Assembly: GCA_002772325.1 (NCBI GenBank)
Contig: PCSL01000075.1
Location: 1 to 5,061, forward strand
Length of the DNA stretch: 5,061 nucleotides
Direction of reading: 5' to 3'
Source: Chloroflexi bacterium CG23_combo_of_CG06-09_8_20_14_all_45_10
GTDB taxonomy: Bacteria > Chloroflexota > Dehalococcoidia > GIF9 > AB-539-J10
The position numbers and the translations under genes are program-made. Of this stretch, positions 1 through 5,061 are shown piece after piece; within the stretch, counting starts at the first letter, position 1; each line of letters begins with the position of its first letter. The notes under the pieces were generated by a model. The model did not search any database. It was given only the letters and a program-made list of their open reading frames with translations, and was not told the DNA's origin.

Positions 1-110
1 TATAATCCCTATTTACACAGATTGGAATACTGACTTATGCAGTTCATGTGCTCCTATCCTACCTTTGTCGTAAGGGACTGGTGACCCAAGCTCCTAGTAG
101 CAAGTGCCAT

Positions 111-115
111 GGGAG
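111..115 (+). promoter_or_regulatory. Probable Shine-Dalgarno GGGAG for the HdrA-GltD fusion gene
   Basis: GGGAG lies 7 nt before ATG 123. It is weaker than the sites of the downstream genes but correctly spaced, and it supports ATG 123 over the upstream in-frame GTG at 48, which has no comparable purine-rich site. Confidence 0.5.
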
Positions 116-122
116 ACAAATA

Positions 123-677
123 ATGAATAGAGAAAATGGACACAATTCAGTATTAGTAATTGGCGGTGGCATAGCGGGAACCCAAGCCTCACTTGATCTG
201 GCAAACATGGGCTTCAAGGTGTATTTAGTGGAAAAATCGCCCAGCATCGGGGGGCGAATGGCACAATTAGATAAGACATTTCCTACTAATGACTGTGCCA
301 TGTGTATTCTCGCTCCTAAAATGATAGAGGCAAGTACACATGCTAAGATAGAGCTTTTAACTTATTCTGAAGTGGAAGACGTCTCTGGAGAAGTTGGTAA
401 CTTCAAAGTCAGGGTAAAGAAAAAAGCAAGCTTCATTGATTGGAATAAATGTACTGGCTGCGGTCTCTGCGTAGAGGGATGCCCTGTTATCATGCTAAAT
501 GAATTTGATCAAGGGCTGGGAAAGAGAAAGGCTATATATCTGCTTTTCCCTCAGGCTGTTCCCAAGAAATGTACCATTGACAAAAGGGAAGAACGCCCGT
601 GCAAAGCGGCTTGTATGGATGCCTGTCCTATACATACTAATGTGCCTGGATATATCAAGCTCATTGCCGAAGGATAA
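123..677 (+). CDS. HdrA-like flavoprotein fused to a GltD/NfnB module, N-terminal part before an in-frame stop
   Basis: This is the first 184 residues of an HdrA-family FAD/Fe-S electron-transfer protein, expected to be cytoplasmic. The dinucleotide-binding motif GGGIAG is at residues 14-19, followed by the acidic strand end VEK at 36-38 and IGGRM at 42-46. The HdrA-type segment [10 protein letters not shown] is at 52-61. A ferredoxin motif has Cys110, 113, 116 and 120 followed by Pro. From about residue 150 the sequence becomes the Fe-S start of a GltD/NfnB-type module, with Cys160, 164 and 168 and then [13 protein letters not shown] at 123 is preferred because GGGAG lies at 111-115 and the Rossmann fold starts soon after. 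A GTG at 48 would extend the frame by 25 residues with no family resemblance. The frame ends at TAA 675-677, but the family sequence resumes in the same frame directly after it, so this is a fragment of a 910-residue protein. It is either truncated by mutation or error, or read through. Confidence 0.85.
   Translation: MNRENGHNSVLVIGGGIAGTQASLDLANMGFKVYLVEKSPSIGGRMAQLDKTFPTNDCAMCILAPKMIEASTHAKIELLTYSEVEDVSGEVGNFKVRVKKKASFIDWNKCTGCGLCVEGCPVIMLNEFDQGLGKRKAIYLLFPQAVPKKCTIDKREERPCKAACMDACPIHTNVPGYIKLIAEG
675..677 (+). other. In-frame TAA interrupting the HdrA-GltD fusion gene
   Basis: The codons before it read LIAEG and those after it read FKEAYKLIRQTNPLPA, all in one frame. GltD/NfnB-like proteins normally run through this point as something like IAEG(K/R)(F/Y)xEA without a break. 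The expected codon is therefore a basic residue, and AAA to TAA is a single base change. TAA is not a known selenocysteine (TGA) or pyrrolysine (TAG) codon. No Shine-Dalgarno plus start pair follows it closely. Sequencing or assembly error, a recent nonsense mutation, or low-level readthrough are all possible. Confidence 0.9.
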
Positions 678-716
678 TTTAAAGAGGCTTACAAGCTTAT
701 CAGACAGACAAATCCA

Positions 717-2855
717 TTGCCTGCTTGTGTTGGGCGGGTATGTTATGCTCCCTGTCAAGAAGCTTGCAACCGTGGCGAAATAGACGAACATATGGCCATC
801 CGCGATCTTAAGAGGGTTCCTGCAGATCAGTGGAATATTGAGGAACTTGAAGTTCCCGTGGTTACTAAAACAGATAAAAAAGTAGCCATCGTAGGCTCTG
901 GACCGGCCGGCCTTGCCGCTGCCAATGACCTAGCACTCAAAGGTCACAATGTGACCATTTTCGAAGCCCTTCCTGAACCAGGGGGTATGCTTCGCGTTGG
1001 CATACCCGAGTATCGTCTGCCTAAGAAAATTTTGCGCCAAGAAATAGGTTACATCCAAAAACTTGGTGTAGAGATAAAAACAGGCGTTCAGGTTGGCAAA
1101 GATATTACTCTGGGTGAATTGAGAAAAAACTATGATGCTATTTTTATTGCTGTTGGAGCGCATGGTGGCATGAAGCTCGGTGTGGCTGGTGAAGATACTC
1201 CCGGAGTAATAGAAGGAATAAGATTTCTCCGCAGCGTAAGTCTTGGGGAAAAGGTAAAGGTAGGAAAGAAAGTAGCCGTGATTGGCGGAGGTAATACCGC
1301 CATTGATTGCGCTCGTACAGCAAAACGCCTGGGAGCGGAAGGAGTGACCGTCATTTATCGTCGTTCTCGTGCTGAGATGCCAGCCTCGGCTGAGGAAATA
1401 ATGGCAGCAGAAGAAGAGGAAATAAGAATCGAGCTCTTAACTACGCCAACCCGCTTCTTCTCTCAGAATGGAAAACTGGCCAAAATGGAATGCATAAGGA
1501 TGAAGCTTGGGGAGCTAGATGCCAGTGGCCGCCCACGACCAATCCCTATAAAAGGTTCTGAGTTTACTACTTCGGTGGACACAGTGATTGCCGCCCTGGG
1601 GCAGGCTCCCGAAACAGAGTTCGTTAAGGACCTGAGAGTCTCACTCTCCAGAAGGGGCACGATAGAAATTGACCTTAAAACTGGAGCGAGTACTGTTGCC
1701 GGAGTATTTGCTGGAGGCGATGTGGTTACCGGGCCGGCATTCGTGGTTGACGCTCTTGCCGCCGGTAAGAAAGCAGCTTGTTCCATAGACAGGTATCTGA
1801 AAGGGGAGCCTTTTGATGTTCAGGAGAAAGAAAAAGAACCGGAGAAGTTCTCTAAGGAGGAAATAGAAGATCGAAAAAGACGCTTTCCTTCCAGGAAAAG
1901 GATGAAGATGAGAGATGAACCTGTCAAAGAGAGGGTCAAAGATTCTCGTGAAGTAGCTTTGGGATACTCTCTAGAGGAAGCTATAGAGGAAGCATCGCGC
2001 TGTCTTGCCGGACAAATAGAAGGGTGTATTGAATGTCACGAATGTGAACGGCGATGCGAAGCAGGTGCCATAGCCTATACGATGCAAGATGAAAACATTG
2101 AACTCAAAGTAGGTGCGATAATCCTTGCTTCAGGACTCGACTTATACGATGTTTCACCGTTGATAGAATATGGCTACGGAAGAATAAAGAATGTGATTAC
2201 CGCCATAGAATTTGAGAGGCTGACTGCGGCATCTGGACCTACTTTCGGTGCACTCAAACGCGCTTCAGATGGCAAGATCCCTCACACCATTGGCTTTATT
2301 CAGTGCGTTGGCTCGCGGGACTTCAGGTATAAGCCTTATTGTTCCAGCGTCTGCTGTATGCATGCTACCAAAGAGGCGATGCTAGCCTACGAGCATCATC
2401 CCGGGACAAAATCATTCATCTTCTATATGGATATGAGAGCCGTGGGGAAGAGGTTTCAGGAATATGTTACCAGAGCCCAAAAAGAATACAACGTGACCTA
2501 CGTACGGGCTCGTCCCGGCAGGATTGAAGTTAACCCAGAGAATCAAAACCCGATTGTGTGGTACGAAGATACCAATACCAGGGAAATAAAGAGTATGGAA
2601 CTAGAAATGGTGATTCTCTGTCAGGCGATGATTCCATCGCAAGGGACCAAGGAACTGGCCAAAGTATTAGGCATAGGATTGACTGAGCATGACTTTGTGG
2701 AGATTCCAGATAAGCTATCATGTCCGGTAGATACCACAAGGCCAGGGGTTTTTGCCTGTGGTTATGTTCACAGTCCCCGGGATATTCCCGACTCTGTGGT
2801 ACAAGCGTCAGGAGCTGCAGCTAGAGCGGCTGAAGCCTTATCAGGAGGTAAATGA
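717..2855 (+). CDS. HdrA-like flavoprotein fused to a GltD/NfnB module, C-terminal part after the in-frame stop
   Basis: This continues the reading frame that starts at 123; homologous sequence actually resumes at 678. The TTG at 717 is only a formal start without a Shine-Dalgarno, and the next in-frame ATG is at 792. In composite numbering (ATG 123 as residue 1), Cys202, 207, 211 and 215 complete the N-terminal Fe-S domain of a GltD/NfnB module. FAD motif GSGPAG is at 258-263, NAD(P)H motif GGGNTAID at 388-395, and the closing FAD motif GGD at 531-533. A highly charged linker spans about 555-620. Ferredoxin-like Cys635, 638, 641 and 645, then AGAI, return the chain to HdrA. The HdrA cluster motif follows (Cys728, 740, 744, 745), and the C-terminal flavin fold ends in GGK. 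There are no C-terminal ferredoxin domains. The module should exchange hydride with NADH or NADPH; the cofactor preference cannot be read. No further stops or frameshifts are seen, which suggests recent disruption or continued function. Confidence 0.85.
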   Translation: MPACVGRVCYAPCQEACNRGEIDEHMAIRDLKRVPADQWNIEELEVPVVTKTDKKVAIVGSGPAGLAAANDLALKGHNVTIFEALPEPGGMLRVGIPEYRLPKKILRQEIGYIQKLGVEIKTGVQVGKDITLGELRKNYDAIFIAVGAHGGMKLGVAGEDTPGVIEGIRFLRSVSLGEKVKVGKKVAVIGGGNTAIDCARTAKRLGAEGVTVIYRRSRAEMPASAEEIMAAEEEEIRIELLTTPTRFFSQNGKLAKMECIRMKLGELDASGRPRPIPIKGSEFTTSVDTVIAALGQAPETEFVKDLRVSLSRRGTIEIDLKTGASTVAGVFAGGDVVTGPAFVVDALAAGKKAACSIDRYLKGEPFDVQEKEKEPEKFSKEEIEDRKRRFPSRKRMKMRDEPVKERVKDSREVALGYSLEEAIEEASRCLAGQIEGCIECHECERRCEAGAIAYTMQDENIELKVGAIILASGLDLYDVSPLIEYGYGRIKNVITAIEFERLTAASGPTFGALKRASDGKIPHTIGFIQCVGSRDFRYKPYCSSVCCMHATKEAMLAYEHHPGTKSFIFYMDMRAVGKRFQEYVTRAQKEYNVTYVRARPGRIEVNPENQNPIVWYEDTNTREIKSMELEMVILCQAMIPSQGTKELAKVLGIGLTEHDFVEIPDKLSCPVDTTRPGVFACGYVHSPRDIPDSVVQASGAAARAAEALSGGK
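2843..2849 (+). promoter_or_regulatory. Shine-Dalgarno AGGAGGT for the second hdrA-like gene
   Basis: A full AGGAGGT lies 7 nt before ATG 2857 and inside the last codons of the preceding gene. It decides the start against the longer open frame that begins at 2752, and it supports translational coupling of the two flavoprotein genes. Confidence 0.85.
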
Positions 2856-2856
2856 G

Positions 2857-4569
2857 ATGGAAGAACCTCGTATTGGAGTTTTTGTTTGTCACTGCGGCAT
2901 AAATATCGGAGCATACGTTGATGTGCCAAAGGTAGTAGAATACGTCAAAACACTGCCTAATGTGGCACATGCCGAGCGGAATCTATTTACTTGCTCTGAA
3001 GAGGGAATCTCAGCAATTAAGAAAGGAATAAAGGAATTCAATCTGAACCGTGTCATAGTAGCTTCTTGTACTCCTAGAACCCATGAGCCACTCTTCCGGG
3101 CTGCCTGTGAGGAAGCAGGCCTGAATAAATATCTCTTCGAGTTCGTCAACATAAGAGACCAGTGCTCCTGGGTACATATGCGCGAACCAGAAGAGGCGAC
3201 ACAAAAGGCTAAAGACCTTATCAGGATGGGGGTAGCTAAGGCAAGGCTTTTGCAACCAATGGAAGAAATTGAAATCCCGGTAACCCCGGCAGCCCTGGTC
3301 ATGGGTGGTGGTGTAACTGGGATGAGCGCTGCCTTAAACTTGGCTAACCAGGGATTTGAGGTGCATCTGGTAGAGAAGGAAAAGGAATTAGGTGGCACCC
3401 TGCTAAGTGTAAATAGGCTCTTCACTACTAATGAAGACGCGAGCAAATTAATCGGGCCGCTTGTCCGAAAGGTGCGAGCGCACAGTAAGATCAAAACTTA
3501 CCTTTCCACTAAGGTAAAGGATGTTAGTGGCTTTATCGGTAATTTCGATGTCACCTTAGGTCCCTCGACAGATAAGGGGGGAAGAGGGGAGGGCCTCCTC
3601 TCCAAGGAAAATAAGATTAAAACTGGCACTATCATTGTTGCTACTGGTGCTGAGGTACTAAAGCCATTAGGTCAATATGGTTATGGCAAGTTTTCCAATG
3701 TTGTCACCCAACTTGAGCTAGAAGAGGAAATGAAAACCGGGAAATTCGCCGGGCAAAACGTGGTGATGATCAATTGTGTCGGAGCAAGAGTTCCAGAGCG
3801 AACATATTGCAGCCGAATCTGCTGCATGACCGCAATCAAAAATGCCTCCTTAATTAAGGAGAACAACCATAAAGCAAAGGTCTGGATACTGCATCGCGAT
3901 TTAATGACTTATGGGGTAGACTTTGAAAGCTACTATCGCAAATCTATGGAGCAAGGTGTTAGGTTTGTAAGATACGATCTGGAAAAACCGCCCCAAGTCA
4001 TTGGGAACGGGAAGGCAGAAAAAGTAAAAGTATGGCATCAGTTGATGGGCAGAGAGGTAGAGCTTCCCGTAGATATGGTGGTACTCACCACTCCCTTAAT
4101 TCCTAGAGCCGACAATGAGGAAATTTCCAAGATGCTTAAAGTCCCTTTAAGTGAACAGGGGTTCTTTCTTGAGGCACATCTTAAATTGATGCCGGTGGAG
4201 TTTGCCACTGATGGCATCTATATCTGTGGCTCGGCTCGCTGGCCTACAGACACAGTTGAGGGCATTGCTCAAGCTTATGCTGCTGCGGCTAAAGCCGCAA
4301 TTCCTCTGAGAAGAGGATATGTCAAGCCTGAAGCGATAACTTCCTTTGTTGATGAGGATATGTGCTCAGGATGTGGCATTTGCGTTCCTTTATGTCCTTA
4401 CAAGGCTATGGAACTCCAAGGTAAGAATGGTAAAAAGGTTGCCCATTCCATTACTGCTTTATGTAAAGGTTGTGGTACCTGTGGTGCTGCTTGTCCCGCC
4501 GGGGCGATCACTATGAATCACTTTAGAGATATAGAGATTATGGCACAAATAGAAGCTCTGGTCGTTTAA
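2857..4569 (+). CDS. hdrA: HdrA-like iron-sulfur flavoprotein (CoB--CoM heterodisulfide reductase subunit A family)
   Basis: This 570-residue protein is an HdrA-family electron-transfer subunit, the FAD-carrying subunit that takes part in electron bifurcation in Hdr complexes. The N-terminal HdrA domain shows CHCG (Cys11, Cys13), TCSEEG (Cys46) and SCTPRTHEPLF (Cys71). The FAD-binding motif GGGVTG is at 150-155, with VEKEKELGG following. The HdrA cluster motif has Cys307, 318, 322 and 323 in CSRICCMTAIKNA. Two C-terminal [4Fe-4S] motifs have Cys503, 506, 509, 513 and Cys536, 539, 542, 546, each ending in CP. Unlike canonical HdrA it lacks the internal ferredoxin: a Gly-rich linker occupies that site, and the usual Cys of the NDC motif is replaced (FTTNEDAS, from residue 189). 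ATG 2857 has AGGAGGT at 2843-2849, 7 nt upstream, and starts one base after the preceding TGA, so translation is probably coupled. No transmembrane segment or signal peptide is visible. The physiological partner is not shown here; in bacteria the substrate need not be CoM-S-S-CoB. Confidence 0.92.
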   Translation: MEEPRIGVFVCHCGINIGAYVDVPKVVEYVKTLPNVAHAERNLFTCSEEGISAIKKGIKEFNLNRVIVASCTPRTHEPLFRAACEEAGLNKYLFEFVNIRDQCSWVHMREPEEATQKAKDLIRMGVAKARLLQPMEEIEIPVTPAALVMGGGVTGMSAALNLANQGFEVHLVEKEKELGGTLLSVNRLFTTNEDASKLIGPLVRKVRAHSKIKTYLSTKVKDVSGFIGNFDVTLGPSTDKGGRGEGLLSKENKIKTGTIIVATGAEVLKPLGQYGYGKFSNVVTQLELEEEMKTGKFAGQNVVMINCVGARVPERTYCSRICCMTAIKNASLIKENNHKAKVWILHRDLMTYGVDFESYYRKSMEQGVRFVRYDLEKPPQVIGNGKAEKVKVWHQLMGREVELPVDMVVLTTPLIPRADNEEISKMLKVPLSEQGFFLEAHLKLMPVEFATDGIYICGSARWPTDTVEGIAQAYAAAAKAAIPLRRGYVKPEAITSFVDEDMCSGCGICVPLCPYKAMELQGKNGKKVAHSITALCKGCGTCGAACPAGAITMNHFRDIEIMAQIEALVV

Positions 4570-4658
4570 TACAGTAAAAAATAGAAAAAGGAGGTATGGA
4601 AATTATGGCACAAATATAAGCTCCGGTCGTTTAATACAGTAAAAATAAAAGAAGGAGG
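4530..4658 (+). repeat. Imperfect tandem duplication of about 65 bp spanning the hdrA 3' end and a ribosome binding site
   Basis: Copy 1 (4530-4594) and copy 2 (4595-4658) adjoin directly and differ by about six substitutions and one missing A. Each contains the coding end of the hdrA-like gene (peptide IMAQI followed in copy 1 by EALVV), the stop, the shared string CGTTTAATACAGTAAAAA, and an AAGGAGG at its end. Copy 1 ends the real gene; copy 2 is non-coding except for a tiny frame. The arrangement gives two Shine-Dalgarno sites in the intergenic gap before the FNT gene. Confidence 0.9.
4589..4595 (+). promoter_or_regulatory. Shine-Dalgarno AGGAGGT at the end of repeat copy 1, with no substantial gene behind it
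   Basis: A perfect AGGAGGT is followed at once by ATG 4596, giving only the seven-residue frame MEIMAQI ending at TAA 4617-4619. Spacing to that ATG is essentially zero and to the in-frame ATG 4605 is 9 nt. The site is probably a by-product of the duplication, although it could support a leader peptide upstream of the FNT gene. Confidence 0.5.
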
Positions 4659-4659
4659 T
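4653..4659 (+). promoter_or_regulatory. Shine-Dalgarno AGGAGGT for the FNT gene
   Basis: This is the repeat copy 2 counterpart of the site at 4589-4595. Its GGAGG core ends 10 nt before GTG 4669 but only 2 nt before an out-of-frame ATG at 4661. The spacing favours the GTG as the functional start. Confidence 0.75.
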
Positions 4660-4668
4660 AATGAAAAA

Positions 4669-5061
4669 GTGGCTTTTAATCCACCACAAAAGATGACCCT
4701 GATGGCGGGGAAAGCGGGGGTGTATAAGGCAAATCTGCCAATATTTCAACTACTTCTACGTGGGTTCATGGCAGGAGCTTACATCGCTATTGGAGGAGCG
4801 TTGTGTACTGTCTGCAACACTGGTTTTACCGCCGGCGCTAAAAGCCTGGTTGGTGGGGCAGTCTTCCCTGTAGGACTGATTGCCATAGTGCTAACAGGGG
4901 CTGAGCTATTTACCGGTGACTGTCTGCTGGTTCCCATGGCAGCCATGCTGAAGAAGTGCAGTTGGGGGAAAGTTCTACGGGTCTGGGTCTGGGTCTATAT
5001 AGGTAACCTTATAGGCTCTATTTTTTATGCTTACTTAATGGCAGTAGGACCATTTGTAACC
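4669..5061 (+). CDS. Formate/nitrite transporter (FNT) family channel, 5' part, runs off the window
   Basis: This is the N-terminal 131 residues of an inner-membrane FNT-family anion channel, a family that moves formate, nitrite or hydrosulfide. The sequence VLTGAELFTG at 74-83 matches the family signature following the second helix. Hydrophobic segments lie at about 28-49, 60-82 and 105-127, consistent with the first three of the usual six helices. WVYIGNLIGS in the third segment is also FNT-like. GTG 4669 is chosen because GGAGG at 4654-4658 sits 10 nt upstream and the N-terminal sequence preceding helix 1 is of normal length. The ATG at 4661 is in another frame and gives only 11 residues. 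In-frame ATGs at 4693 and 4702 have no close ribosome binding site. The neighbouring HdrA-like genes favour formate as substrate, but the selectivity cannot be read from this part. Confidence 0.9.
   Translation, partial: MAFNPPQKMTLMAGKAGVYKANLPIFQLLLRGFMAGAYIAIGGALCTVCNTGFTAGAKSLVGGAVFPVGLIAIVLTGAELFTGDCLLVPMAAMLKKCSWGKVLRVWVWVYIGNLIGSIFYAYLMAVGPFVT

Noticed and set aside
1..6. TATAAT at the very start of the window as a -10 promoter element
   Set aside because: Any -35 element would lie outside the window, and an AT-rich hexamer alone is weak evidence; genes of this kind are usually inside longer operons.
1..73. Possible C-terminal tails of an upstream gene (frames ending at TGA 31-33 or TAA 71-73)
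   Set aside because: The 10- and 23-residue tails match nothing I recognise, and neither can be preferred without upstream sequence.
48..122. N-terminal extension of the first HdrA-like protein from GTG 48
   Set aside because: There is no ribosome binding site before it, the 25 residues do not resemble HdrA, and ATG 123 has a spaced GGGAG and a normal family start.
675..677. Recoding of the in-frame stop as selenocysteine or pyrrolysine
   Set aside because: The codon is TAA, which is not used for either residue, and the expected amino acid here is probably basic and not catalytic.
657..698. Hairpin around the in-frame stop formed by AAGCT and AGCTT as a readthrough signal
   Set aside because: Only five pairs across a long loop, one of several AAGCTT-like strings nearby; too weak to claim.
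2889..3494. Long minus-strand open frame within the second hdrA-like gene
   Set aside because: It is antisense to conserved HdrA domain sequence, has no recognisable protein motif, and looks like a shadow of the coding strand.
4661..4696. ATG 4661 mini-frame MKKWLLIHHKR as a gene start
   Set aside because: It lies only 2 nt after the GGAGG, stops after 11 residues, and overlaps the well-supported GTG start of the FNT gene in another frame.

Overview
The window comes from an anaerobic, flavin-based electron-bifurcating metabolism and is most probably bacterial. Evidence: tight co-directional genes, strong AGGAGGT-type ribosome binding sites, two heterodisulfide reductase subunit A (HdrA)-type flavoproteins in tandem, and the start of a formate/nitrite transporter (FNT). 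Base composition looks moderate (mid-40s % GC by eye). Such gene sets occur in sulfate reducers, Peptococcaceae-like Clostridia and anaerobic Chloroflexota; the lineage cannot be fixed from this sequence alone.

Layout, all on the + strand. Positions 1-122 hold no recognisable gene; short open tails in two frames end at 33 and 73. From 123 to 2855 one reading frame encodes a large HdrA-like flavoprotein of about 910 residues. A single in-frame TAA at 675-677 interrupts it, and both sides stay in the same frame with intact motifs. The protein is a nested fusion. A GltD/NfnB-type NAD(P)H:FAD module of roughly 470 residues sits inside the ferredoxin insert of an HdrA FAD domain. One base after its TGA, a second HdrA-like gene runs 2857-4569 (570 aa). 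It has the N-terminal Cys domain, the FAD domain with the HdrA-type CX10CX3CC cluster motif, and two C-terminal [4Fe-4S] motifs. It lacks the internal ferredoxin. From 4669 to the window end is the N-terminal 131 residues of an FNT channel.

Between the second hdrA-like gene and the FNT gene lies an imperfect tandem duplication of about 65 bp (4530-4594 and 4595-4658). It copies the last codons, the stop and the Shine-Dalgarno of the upstream gene, and its second copy carries an early stop.

Inferred joint role: the two HdrA-like proteins have complementary domains. The first offers NAD(P)H-linked flavin chemistry and an internal ferredoxin; the second offers the N-terminal domain and C-terminal ferredoxins. 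They could work as one electron-transfer or bifurcation complex. The FNT gene suggests formate as a possible substrate or product. HdrB, HdrC, MvhD and formate dehydrogenase genes are not in the window.
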